From Nocardiopsis sp. JB363 (GTDB lineage: Bacteria; Actinomycetota; Actinomycetes; Streptosporangiales; Streptosporangiaceae): a stretch of DNA of 64,000 bases. This document shows, in pieces, positions 9,561 to 17,800 of the stretch; position 1 is the first letter of the stretch, and each line of letters starts with the position of its first letter. The stretch spans positions 1 through 64,000 of the forward strand of contig NZ_FRFF01000122.1 in the NCBI RefSeq assembly GCF_900143625.1, read 5' to 3'. Position numbers and translations under genes: made by a program. Below the pieces are notes generated by a model that searched no databases, was not told the origin of the DNA, and saw only the letters and a list, made by a program, of their open reading frames with translations.

Positions 9561-9667
9561 ACCCTCCCGGCCCCATCGCTCCCAGACGTGGCGGACCTTG
9601 ACGGAGGTGCAAGGGGTCCTGCTCCGGGAACACTCTCCACGAAGGCGCGGCACGAGAGGGAGCGAGC

Positions 9668-12142
9668 ATGCGGGAACGGGACGCGGCCGTGATCGGCCTC
9701 GACGAGGTGCGGCGGGACATGGGCGCCCTGGTGGGCGGCAAGGCCGTCGGTCTCGGGGAGATGATCGCCGCCGGGGAACGGGTGCCACCGGGGTTCTGCG
9801 TGACCACCACGGCCCTGTCCTCCGGTGACGTACCCGCCCGGGAGATCGCCGAGGCCTACGGGCGACTGGGCGGCGGACCCGTGGCGGTGCGATCCAGCGC
9901 CACGGCCGAAGACCTGCCCGAAGCGAGTTTCGCCGGGCAGCAGGACACCTACCTCGACGTCGACGGCACCGACGCGGTCGTGGACGCGGTCCGCCGTTGC
10001 CGGGACTCCCTGGACAACGCGCGCGCCGTCGCCTACCGGGAGGCGAACGAGGTCGAGGAGACCGACGCGCGCATCGCGGTGGTGGTGCAGTCGATGGTGG
10101 ACGCCGCGACCGCCGGGGTCATGTTCACCGCCGACCCGATCACCGGGTCGCGGTCGCGCACCGTGGTGGACGCCGTACCCGGGCTCGGGACGGGTGTCGT
10201 GGACGGCACGGCCGAACCCGACCACTACGTCCTCGACGAGGACCGGATCGTCGAGGATCCGGGCGGATGTCTGTCCGAGGACCGGGTGCGCGCGCTGGCA
10301 TCGGCGGGGCGGCGGCTGCAACGGCTCTTCCGCTCGCCCCAGGACGTGGAGTGGGCGCACGACCGCGACGGCGGGCTGTGGCTGTTGCAGTCCCGCCCCG
10401 TCACCACCCTCTTCCCGTTGCCGCCACAGGACGTGCCCGACCCACCCCGGCTGTACATGGAGGTCGGGAACATGCAGGGCATGCTGCGCCCGTTCACACC
10501 CATGGGGCTCTCCCTGCTCGAAAACATGTGGACCCACGGGTGGCGGGCGTTCGGGGCGCCCGGCGAGACTCCGGGGTCGACACCGTTCATGGTCGGCATC
10601 GGTCGGCGACTCTACGTGGACATCACCTCGCCGTTGCGCAACCCATGGTCGCGTTCCGGGTTGGCGCGGAGCATGGAGGTGTACGGGCCCCGGGTACGCG
10701 CGGCGGTGGAGCACCTGCACGACGACCCCCGGTTCGCGCCACGTCCCGGGGCGTCGTTCCCCGTGGGGACCGTGCTCTCGATGACCGCCGCCCTGCTTCC
10801 CCCGATCGTGATCGGGTTGGGCCGTGCCCTGATCGACCCGCCCGCCGCCCGGGCCCGGGCGTACGAGGCCGTGGACCGGTGGCGTTCCCTACGCGGCCCG
10901 GGAACCGAGGCCGACGCCGCCGAACGGGTGGAGTGGGCCCTGGATGACGCCTTCGACGCGTTGCTCGGCCGGGAGCTGATGGAGGTGATCGGGCCGGTGG
11001 GGGCGGGGATACTGACCATCATGGCCCCGGCCGCCCTGCTGCGCGGGGTCGCGTCGAAGGAGGAGACCGACACCGTCCTCGGTGGAGCACCGCACAACGT
11101 CACCACGCGAATGAACCTGGAGCTGTGGCGGATGGCCGAACGGGCCCGCGCGCACCACGACCTGTTCACCGCCACCCCACCGGGGGAACTGGCCGAACGG
11201 TACCTGCGTGGGGAGCTTCCGGACGTGGGGATGGCGGAGTTCCTGGACCGTTACGGGCACCGCACGGCGGCCGAGGTGGACATCGGGGTGCCACGTTGGC
11301 GCGAGGACCCCACCCAGGTGTTCGGCGTCATCGCCGAACACCTGCGTTCACCGGGTGGGGAGCAGGCCCCGGACCGGCGCCACGCCCGGGCCGCGACCGC
11401 CGCGGAGTCCATGCTGGCGGAACTGGAGCGGCGGGCCGTGCGGGTTCGCCCGGTACGCGGGCTGCTCGCGGCGTTCCTGATGCGGCGCTCACGCGAGTTG
11501 GCGGGCATGCGGGAGTACGCCAAGTTCGCGTGGTTGGTGCCGTTCGCCGAGATACGGCGTCAGCTATCGATGGCCGGTGAGGAGCTGGCCTCGCGCGGGC
11601 TGTTGGATCGGGCCGAGGACCTCTTCTTCCTGGAGCCGGACGAACTCCGGGCGGCCGCGCGCGAGGGCGTCGACCATCGGGGGACGGTGACCGAACGACG
11701 CCGTTTCCACCGACGCGAACTGCGCAGACGTTCGGTTCCGGCGACCCTCCTGACCGACGGGACCGACGTGACCACGACCCTGCCGCACCCACCCAGGGTG
11801 GAGGGCGGGTTCCCGGGTGTGCCCGCCGCCCCGGGACGGGCCGAGGGGCGGGCCCGGGTCGTGCTGGATCCGGCGGGTGCCCGCGTGGAGCCCGGAGAGA
11901 TCCTGGTCGCGCCCACCACCGACCCGGGTTGGACCCCGTTGTTCATGACCGCGGCCGGTCTGGTCAGCGACACGGGTTCGGCGATCGCCCATGGTCCGAC
12001 AGTGGCCCGCGAGTTCGGGATCCCGGCGGTGATCTGCGTCCTGGACGCCACCACCGTCATCCGCACCGGCGACCTGCTGTGGATCGACGGCGTGGCGGGC
12101 ACCGTCACCGTCCTGGAGCACGCCCCCGAGGCCGACGGGTAG
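9668..12142 (+). CDS. PEP-synthase/rifampin-phosphotransferase-like enzyme
   Basis: 824 residues, ATG with GAGGGAG upstream. Three regions are visible: an N-terminal ATP-grasp PPDK domain (residues 1-290; GGKAVGLGEM, VAVRSSATAEDLPEASFAG), a long helical middle domain (about 300-690), and a C-terminal swivelling phosphohistidine domain ending in DTGSAIAHGPTVAREFGIPA, with H775 the predicted phosphorylated residue. This ATP-grasp/linker/His layout is shared by PEP synthase and by rifampin phosphotransferase (Rph), which uses ATP to phosphorylate ansamycins. It lacks the TIM-barrel PEP/pyruvate domain of true PpsA, so a small-molecule phosphotransferase of the Rph type is more likely; the acceptor is not predictable. 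It stands alone. Confidence 0.8.
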   Translation: MRERDAAVIGLDEVRRDMGALVGGKAVGLGEMIAAGERVPPGFCVTTTALSSGDVPAREIAEAYGRLGGGPVAVRSSATAEDLPEASFAGQQDTYLDVDGTDAVVDAVRRCRDSLDNARAVAYREANEVEETDARIAVVVQSMVDAATAGVMFTADPITGSRSRTVVDAVPGLGTGVVDGTAEPDHYVLDEDRIVEDPGGCLSEDRVRALASAGRRLQRLFRSPQDVEWAHDRDGGLWLLQSRPVTTLFPLPPQDVPDPPRLYMEVGNMQGMLRPFTPMGLSLLENMWTHGWRAFGAPGETPGSTPFMVGIGRRLYVDITSPLRNPWSRSGLARSMEVYGPRVRAAVEHLHDDPRFAPRPGASFPVGTVLSMTAALLPPIVIGLGRALIDPPAARARAYEAVDRWRSLRGPGTEADAAERVEWALDDAFDALLGRELMEVIGPVGAGILTIMAPAALLRGVASKEETDTVLGGAPHNVTTRMNLELWRMAERARAHHDLFTATPPGELAERYLRGELPDVGMAEFLDRYGHRTAAEVDIGVPRWREDPTQVFGVIAEHLRSPGGEQAPDRRHARAATAAESMLAELERRAVRVRPVRGLLAAFLMRRSRELAGMREYAKFAWLVPFAEIRRQLSMAGEELASRGLLDRAEDLFFLEPDELRAAAREGVDHRGTVTERRRFHRRELRRRSVPATLLTDGTDVTTTLPHPPRVEGGFPGVPAAPGRAEGRARVVLDPAGARVEPGEILVAPTTDPGWTPLFMTAAGLVSDTGSAIAHGPTVAREFGIPAVICVLDATTVIRTGDLLWIDGVAGTVTVLEHAPEADG

Positions 12143-12172
12143 AGACCGGTCGAGTCCCGGGGGGCGCTCGGG

Positions 12173-12931
12173 TCAGACGGCGGACCAACCGCCGTCGACC
12201 GGCAGGATCACGCCGTTGACGTTGCTCGCCGCCTCGGAGGCCAGGAAGACGATGGCGGAGGCGAGCTGACCGGACTCGGCGATCGCGCCCATGTTGCCCA
12301 TGTAACGCCCCAGCACGCCCGGACCCATGGCCTCGGGGTCGGCCTGGACGCTGATCCCGGTGGCGACTCCGCCCGGAGCCACCGCGTTGACCCGGACTCC
12401 CTGGTCCCGGTACATGATCGCGGTGGACTTCACCAGGCCCACGACCGCGTGCTTGGAGGCGGTGTAGGCGGTGCCCGAGGCACCGCCGCGCAGGGCCGCC
12501 TCGGAGGCGGTGAAGACGATGGAACCCTTCTGCTTCTCGGTCATGTGCGGCAGGACCGCGCGGGTGAGCAGGAAGGGCGCGGTGACGTTGACCCGGATGA
12601 CCCGCTCCCACACCTGGTCGGAGACGTCGGCGGTGGCGGACATGTCGTCCATGATGCCCGCGTTGTTGACCAGGACGTCGATCCCGCCGAAGCGGTCCAG
12701 GGCGGTGGCCACGACCTCCGCCACCACCTTCGGGTCACTGAGGTCGCCGACGACGCTCTCGGCGGTCCCACCGGCGGCGCGGACCTGCTCGACGGTCTCG
12801 CGAGTTCCGTCGGCGTTGAGGTCGGCGACCAGGACCCGGGCGCCGGCCTCGGCCAGCTGGAGCGCGGTGGCGCGGCCGATGCCGGAGCCGGCTCCGGTGA
12901 CGATGGCGTTCTTTCCGTCCAGACCCGTCAT
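12173..12931 (-). CDS. SDR family NAD(P)-dependent oxidoreductase
   Basis: 252 residues from ATG 12931. Classical short-chain dehydrogenase: TGAGSGIGRAT at residues 11-21, NNAG motif (VLVNNAGIMD), catalytic Ser-Tyr-Lys in VFTASEAALRGG and AYTASKHAVVG, and the C-terminal GVILPVDGGWSAV. An acidic residue after strand 2 (VADLN) favours NAD(H). It resembles 3-ketoacyl-ACP reductase/steroid dehydrogenase-like enzymes; the substrate cannot be read from sequence. It is divergent from a TetR gene with a shared operator region, which indicates induction by a small molecule. Confidence 0.9.
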   Translation of the reverse strand: MTGLDGKNAIVTGAGSGIGRATALQLAEAGARVLVADLNADGTRETVEQVRAAGGTAESVVGDLSDPKVVAEVVATALDRFGGIDVLVNNAGIMDDMSATADVSDQVWERVIRVNVTAPFLLTRAVLPHMTEKQKGSIVFTASEAALRGGASGTAYTASKHAVVGLVKSTAIMYRDQGVRVNAVAPGGVATGISVQADPEAMGPGVLGRYMGNMGAIAESGQLASAIVFLASEAASNVNGVILPVDGGWSAV

Positions 12932-12982
12932 GGGGGTTTCCCTCTTTCTCGTGCGGGGTGCCGGCTTCGATGGCCTGCGATA

Positions 12983-13018
12983 TTGTCACTCTAAGACTTT
13001 TTGTCACTCAGCGACAAA
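12983..13018 (+). promoter_or_regulatory. probable TetR operator between SDR and TetR genes
   Basis: TTGTCACTC occurs twice as a direct repeat (12983-12991 and 13001-13009, 18 bp apart). The second copy is part of an inverted repeat TTTGTC-N7-GACAAA (13000-13018). It lies in the divergent gap, the expected place for autoregulation by the TetR protein. Confidence 0.6.
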
Positions 13019-13084
13019 TATACTTCGAGTGCCACCCGTCTCGATAGAGTGAGCAGCCTGAGGGAACAGACCGAGGAGGTGCCC

Positions 13085-13735
13085 TTGCCGCGCACCGAGA
13101 CGCCCTCCCCGGAGACCACGGGCCGGGGTCGCCCACCCATGAGCGACCGGCGCAAGCACATCGTGCGCGCCCAGATCGCCCACGCGGCGGTGAAGTTGTT
13201 CACCGCCAAGGGCGTCTCCGCCACCACCGGCGACGACATCGCGCACGAGCTCGGCATCTCCACCCGCACCCTGTGGCGCTACTTCCCGAGCAAGGAGAGC
13301 TGTGTGCGCCCGCTGCTCACCGGCGGGCTCGACGTCATGACGCAGCGGCTGCGGACCTGGCCCTCGGACCTGTCCCTGCCCGAACACCTGGAACGCTCCG
13401 GCGCCCTGGACGAGGACGCCGAGGCGCCATCGATGGCGTCGATGGTCGACCTCATCCGCATGACCCGCACCGAACCCGGTCTCCGAGCGGTGTGGTTGGA
13501 CGTGCACCACTCCGCGGAGGAGGTCTTCGCCGAGGCCATCGCCGACCGCGCCGGGCTGGCCCCCGACGCTCTCTCCGTCCGGGTCCGGGCCGCCACCATC
13601 AACGTGGCGCTGCGAGTGGCCGCGGAACGGTTCGCCGACCGCACCGGCGACGACGACCAGGGCGAGGGCATGGCGGACCTGATCCGCGCGGCCCTGGACG
13701 TGGTCGACGACGGACTGGGACCGATCACCCGCTGA
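13085..13735 (+). CDS. TetR family transcriptional regulator
   Basis: 216 residues. TTG 13085 is preferred because GAGGAGGT lies at 13073-13080; the longer frame from 13001 would place the ribosome site and operator inside the gene. The N-terminal HTH is clear (IAHAAVKLFTAKGVSATTGDDIAHELGISTRTLWRYFPSKE, split over residues about 28-68), with the LWRYFPSK recognition end. The C-terminal ligand domain is not diagnostic. It is divergent from the SDR gene and probably represses it through the TTGTCACTC/TTTGTC-GACAAA region; the ligand is unknown. Confidence 0.88.
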   Translation: MPRTETPSPETTGRGRPPMSDRRKHIVRAQIAHAAVKLFTAKGVSATTGDDIAHELGISTRTLWRYFPSKESCVRPLLTGGLDVMTQRLRTWPSDLSLPEHLERSGALDEDAEAPSMASMVDLIRMTRTEPGLRAVWLDVHHSAEEVFAEAIADRAGLAPDALSVRVRAATINVALRVAAERFADRTGDDDQGEGMADLIRAALDVVDDGLGPITR

Positions 13736-13787
13736 CCACCACCACGGCGCCGGTCCCGACCGACCGGCCCCACGTCCAAGGAACCCG

Positions 13788-14717
13788 ATGTCCCCCTTTC
13801 ACCCCGACCTGACCCACGCGCGCTTCCTGCCGCCGCTTCCGATCGGTACGCGCACCGCGCGCATGGCCCAACGGGCCACCGAACGCATGCGTCCGCCCCG
13901 CGCGCCCGACGACATCCGGATCGAGGAGCACACCGTCCCCGGTCCGGAGGGCGCACCGCCGGTCTCCGTGCGCCTCTACCGACCCCGTTCCCTCCAAGGG
14001 CCGGCCCCCGCGCTGCTGTGGTCGCACGGCGGCGGGTACCTGTTCGGCAGCCCCGTCCAGGACGAGAACCGCAGCATCGGGTTCGCGCTCGATCTCGGCG
14101 TCACCGTGGTCGCCCCGCGCTACCGCAAGGCGCCCCAGAGCACGCATCCCGCCCCGGTCGAGGACGTCTACGCCGCCCTATCCTGGATGGTGTCAGGCGC
14201 CGACCGGCTCGGCGTGGACCCCGCCCGGATCGCGATCGGCGGGGCCAGCGCGGGCGGCGGCATCACCGCGGCCCTGGCCCTGCTGTGCCGTGACCGGGGC
14301 GGCCCCACGCCCCTGTTCCAGCTGCTCGTCTACCCGATGCTGGACGACCGCACCACCTTGCGCTCCGACCTGGACACGCTCCAGACCCGCATGTGGTCGG
14401 TGGCCGACAACCGGTTCGCCTGGCGGGCCTACCTGAACCGGTTCCCGGGCGGTGCGGGCGTCTCCCCGTACGCCGCGCCGGCCCGGAGCGAGGACCTGTC
14501 CGGACTGCCCCCGGCGTGGATCGGGGTCGGCACGCTGGACCTGTTCCACGACGAGGACGTGGCCTACTCCGAGCGGCTGCGCGAGGCCGGGGTGCCCTGC
14601 GCGCTCACGGTCGTTCCGGGCGCCTTCCACGGATTCGACGCGCTCTTCTCGCGGACGGAGGTCGTGCGCGAGTTCAGGCGCACCCAGACCGAAGCCCTGC
14701 GCGCGGCCTTCACGTAA
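13788..14717 (+). CDS. alpha/beta hydrolase, hormone-sensitive-lipase (HSL) type esterase
   Basis: 309 residues, ATG with AAGGAA upstream. The HSL-family oxyanion motif HGGGYLFGS and the nucleophile elbow IGGASAGGG are both present. The acid is in LFHDEDVAYSERL and the catalytic His is in PGAFHGFDAL. These are cytoplasmic carboxylesterases of short acyl esters, acting on plant, drug or polyester-derived compounds. It begins 52 bp after the TetR gene in the same direction and could be co-transcribed with it. Substrate is not predictable. Confidence 0.9.
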   Translation: MSPFHPDLTHARFLPPLPIGTRTARMAQRATERMRPPRAPDDIRIEEHTVPGPEGAPPVSVRLYRPRSLQGPAPALLWSHGGGYLFGSPVQDENRSIGFALDLGVTVVAPRYRKAPQSTHPAPVEDVYAALSWMVSGADRLGVDPARIAIGGASAGGGITAALALLCRDRGGPTPLFQLLVYPMLDDRTTLRSDLDTLQTRMWSVADNRFAWRAYLNRFPGGAGVSPYAAPARSEDLSGLPPAWIGVGTLDLFHDEDVAYSERLREAGVPCALTVVPGAFHGFDALFSRTEVVREFRRTQTEALRAAFT

Positions 14718-14758
14718 CAGACCCCTATCCTGTCGGCGCACGACGACGAGAGGTCACC

Positions 14759-15556
14759 ATGACGGACACCCCCCACGACCCGCTGCGCACCGACGAACCC
14801 CACTCCGCCCGCATTTACGACTACTGGTTGGGCGGCAAGGACAACTACCCGGCCGACCGGGCGATGGGCGACCAGATCCTGTCGGTGCTGCCGATGATCG
14901 GGGAGATGGCGGTACAGAACCGCGCCTTCCTTCGGCGCACCATCCGGTTCCTCGCCCAGGAACGGGGACTGCGACAGTTCCTCGACGTCGGCACCGGGCT
15001 GCCCACGGCGGACAACACCCACCAGGTGGCGCAGTCGGTGGCCCCGGACTCCCGTGTGGTCTACGTCGACCACGACCCCCTGGTCCTGGCGCACGCCCGG
15101 GCTCTGCTGGACAGCGACCCCGAGGGCCGGACCGCCTACGTCGACGCGGACCTTCGCGACCCCGCGGCCATCCTGCGCGAGGCCGCCCACACCCTGGACC
15201 TGTCCGAACCGGTGGGCCTGGTGCTGCTGGGCGTGCTCTTCCACATCGCCGACGACACCGTGTACGACATCGTCGGCGACCTGGTCGCGGCGCTGCCCTC
15301 GGGCAGTCACGTGGTCATCACGCACTCCACCGACGCCACGACCGGCCCGGCCATGCGCGAGGCGGTACGTCAGTGGAACGAGGCGTCCTCGAACCCCATC
15401 ACGCTGCGCGCCCCGGACGACGTCGCCCGATTCTTCGACGGCCTGGACCTGGTGGAACCGGGGTTGGTGCCGATCACGCGCTGGCGCCCGAACCCCACCG
15501 ACGTGGGCGAGCCCCGGGACGTGGACGAGTTCGGCGCGGTCGCCCGCAAACCCTGA
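14759..15556 (+). CDS. SAM-dependent methyltransferase, Methyltransf_19 (DUF574) family, copy 1
   Basis: 265 residues from ATG 14759, GAGAGG upstream; TATCCT at 14726-14731 could be its -10. The family signature SARIYDYWLGGKDNYPADRA begins near residue 15. The SAM-binding part is FLDVGTGLPTADNTHQVAQ and VVYVDHDPLVLAHARALL. The domain end is FFDGLDLVEPGLVPITRWRP. Such proteins are numerous in filamentous actinomycetes; acceptors are unknown. A close paralogue lies 6.5 kb downstream (21307-22110). Confidence 0.9.
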   Translation: MTDTPHDPLRTDEPHSARIYDYWLGGKDNYPADRAMGDQILSVLPMIGEMAVQNRAFLRRTIRFLAQERGLRQFLDVGTGLPTADNTHQVAQSVAPDSRVVYVDHDPLVLAHARALLDSDPEGRTAYVDADLRDPAAILREAAHTLDLSEPVGLVLLGVLFHIADDTVYDIVGDLVAALPSGSHVVITHSTDATTGPAMREAVRQWNEASSNPITLRAPDDVARFFDGLDLVEPGLVPITRWRPNPTDVGEPRDVDEFGAVARKP

Positions 15557-15603
15557 CCCGGATCGGACACCGCTCCGTGCGGTCCACGTAGAAGAGGGAC
15601 CTG

Positions 15604-15882
15604 GTGCTCCAAGACCACTTCCCTTCCGCCCCGGACGAGAAGGCGCCGGTCGGCCGACCGGCCCGCCCGTCCGTACCGATCACGCTGTTGTGGATGGGCC
15701 AGGGATCACGTTCCCTGGTGCGCGACCCCGTCGAGTCGTTCACCCTCCTCTGGTCGGTCGAGTCGCGGGGGCGTGTCCATCTCCAGGGCGGCGACCAGGA
15801 CCTGATCGTGGAGTTCGATCCGGAGCCGAGCTACTTCTTCGACCACGAGCCTTCCTGGATCGGCCATCCGGTGAACCGCTGA
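15604..15882 (+). CDS. small hypothetical protein (92 aa)
   Basis: GTG start with AGAAGAGGGA upstream. Not recognised. The composition is mixed, with a central strand-rich stretch (SFTLLWSVESRGRVHLQGGDQ, read as two strands), a Trp-containing C-terminus and no signal or membrane segment. It sits between a methyltransferase and the Baeyer-Villiger monooxygenase on the same strand. Third-position GC is normal for the window, which supports coding, but no homology can be claimed. Confidence 0.5.
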   Translation: MLQDHFPSAPDEKAPVGRPARPSVPITLLWMGQGSRSLVRDPVESFTLLWSVESRGRVHLQGGDQDLIVEFDPEPSYFFDHEPSWIGHPVNR

Positions 15883-15940
15883 AGGGGTACCGGTCGGTAG
15901 GGTGACGCCGTTCTACACCCCCCGTGCATGGAAGGACGTC

Positions 15941-17608
15941 ATGTCCAACAACCCGCGAGAACCCCGCCACCTGGACGCCGTGGTGATCGGCGCCGGCTTC
16001 GGCGGCATGTACGCCCTGCACCGTCTGCGCGACGACCTCGGCATGGACGTGCGCGCCTTCGAGGCCGGTGACGGTGTCGGTGGCACCTGGTACTGGAACC
16101 GCTACCCGGGCGCCCGGTGCGACGCCGAGTCGATCCTCTACTCGTACTCCTTCGACCAGGACCTCCAGGACTCCTGGACCTGGAGTGAGCGTTACGCCGC
16201 ACAGCCCGAGTTGCTGGCCTACGCCGAGCACGTCGCCGACCGCTTCGACCTGCGGCGCAGCATCGACTTCGGGACCCGGGTGAGCGCCGCCCACTATGAC
16301 GAGGAACGGAAGCTGTGGCGGGTGTCGACCGGCACCGGCACCGAGGTGCTCGCCCGCTACCTGGTCACCGCCCTGGGTTTCCTGTCGGCCTCCCAGTCCC
16401 CCGACATCGACGGGCTCGCGGACTTCGGTGGCGAGGTCCACCACACCGGCCACTGGCCCCACGAGGGCGTCGACCTGGACGGCAAGCGGGTGGCGGTGAT
16501 CGGTACCGGTTCCTCCGGGATCCAGGCCATCCCCGAGATCGCCCGTCAGGCGGCCCACCTGACCGTCTTCCAGCGCACCCCGCACTTCAGCGTGCCCGCC
16601 CGCAACCGGCCCCTGACCGAGGAGGAGGTCGCGCGGGTGCGCGCCGACTATCCCGCGCTTCGCGCCGAAGCCGGGGAGAACGCCGCCGGGTTGATCGTGG
16701 CGGCGGCGCCCGGCAACGCCGCGGATCTGAGCCCGGAGGAACGCGCCGCCGAGTTGCAGCGCCGCTGGGAGGCCGGTGGCCTGGGCTTCCTGTCGTCCTT
16801 CGAGGACTTCCTCATGGACGAGGACGCCAACGCCACCGCCGCCGAATTCGTCCGCGAGCGCATCCAGGAGACCGTGCGGGACGCGAGGACCGCGGAGCTG
16901 CTCACCCCCGCCGACTACCCCATCGGTACCAAGCGGATCTGCCTGGACACCGGTTACTACGAGACCTACAACCGGGACGACGTGTCGCTGGTGTCGATCC
17001 GCGAGCATCCGATCGAACGGGTCACCCCCACCGGTGTCCGGGTGAACGGCGTCGACCACGAGGTGGACGTCATCGTCCTGGCCACCGGGTTCGACGCGTT
17101 CACGGGCCCCTACACCCGCATGGACCTGCGCGGGCGGGGTGGCCGGCCGATCTCTCAGGCGTGGGAGGAGGGTCCCCGCAGTTACCTGGGGGTGGCGGTG
17201 GCGGGGTTCCCGAACATGTTCACGATCACCGGACCGGGCAGCCCCTCGGCGCTCACCAACGTCCTGGCCTCCATCGAGCAGCACGTCGACTGGATCACCG
17301 ACCACATCGGGTACCTGGAGGAGTCCGGGATGGTCGCCGAGGCCGAGGAGGCCGCCCAGGACGCGTGGGTCGACCACGTCGGGGAGATCGCCTCGTACAC
17401 GCTCTACCCGAAGGCGGGCTCCTGGTACATGGGCGCCAACGTGCCGGGCAAACCCCGGGTGTTCCTGCCCTACGCGGGCGGCCTGCCCCTGTACCGGGAG
17501 CAGTGCGACAAGGTCGCCGCCGAGGGCTACACCGGGTTCGCGCACACCCCGCGTGAATGTGGTCCGGCACACGATCCAGTCCGAAAGAATCCGAATTCTT
17601 CGTATTAG
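15941..17608 (+). CDS. Baeyer-Villiger flavin monooxygenase (cyclohexanone monooxygenase-like)
   Basis: 555 residues from ATG 15941 with AAGGAC upstream; the frame opens at GTG 15902 but overlaps a TAGGGT promoter-like box there. Two Rossmann motifs are present: VIGAGFGGMYALHRL (FAD) and VAVIGTGSSGIQAIPEIA (NADPH). Between them is the type I BVMO fingerprint FGGEVHHTGHWP (F-x-G-x3-H-x3-W-P). Such enzymes insert oxygen next to a ketone carbonyl, forming esters or lactones, using FAD, NADPH and O2. The C-terminal part has the usual CHMO-like length. There is no adjacent lactonase or alcohol dehydrogenase, so a degradative pathway is not apparent. Confidence 0.92.
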   Translation: MSNNPREPRHLDAVVIGAGFGGMYALHRLRDDLGMDVRAFEAGDGVGGTWYWNRYPGARCDAESILYSYSFDQDLQDSWTWSERYAAQPELLAYAEHVADRFDLRRSIDFGTRVSAAHYDEERKLWRVSTGTGTEVLARYLVTALGFLSASQSPDIDGLADFGGEVHHTGHWPHEGVDLDGKRVAVIGTGSSGIQAIPEIARQAAHLTVFQRTPHFSVPARNRPLTEEEVARVRADYPALRAEAGENAAGLIVAAAPGNAADLSPEERAAELQRRWEAGGLGFLSSFEDFLMDEDANATAAEFVRERIQETVRDARTAELLTPADYPIGTKRICLDTGYYETYNRDDVSLVSIREHPIERVTPTGVRVNGVDHEVDVIVLATGFDAFTGPYTRMDLRGRGGRPISQAWEEGPRSYLGVAVAGFPNMFTITGPGSPSALTNVLASIEQHVDWITDHIGYLEESGMVAEAEEAAQDAWVDHVGEIASYTLYPKAGSWYMGANVPGKPRVFLPYAGGLPLYREQCDKVAAEGYTGFAHTPRECGPAHDPVRKNPNSSY

Positions 17609-17800
17609 CGGAAAACTTCCCGGGAATTCCTCGAAAAAGTCGCCGGACAAAGAGACCCCAGGTGAAAAGGGGGCAGGTCCGGATCGTTAGGGTTCCGGTG
17701 GTCCCGGTGAGTGCTCGTTTCCCACGACGCGAACACCCGCCGGACCACCGGCGACGAGGCCGGACAGGGCAGCGCCGCACGAGTTCAGGAGGCATCGGGC

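Noticed and set aside
9593..9619. Inverted repeat CCTTG-N9-CAAGG before the Rph-like gene, considered as a rifamycin-associated element
   Set aside because: The arms and centre do not match the rifamycin-associated element as I know it, and the repeat is short and imperfect.
13788..17608. Possible natural-product cluster (esterase, methyltransferase, BVMO)
   Set aside because: No polyketide, peptide or terpene core enzyme is present, and intergenic spacing suggests independent genes.
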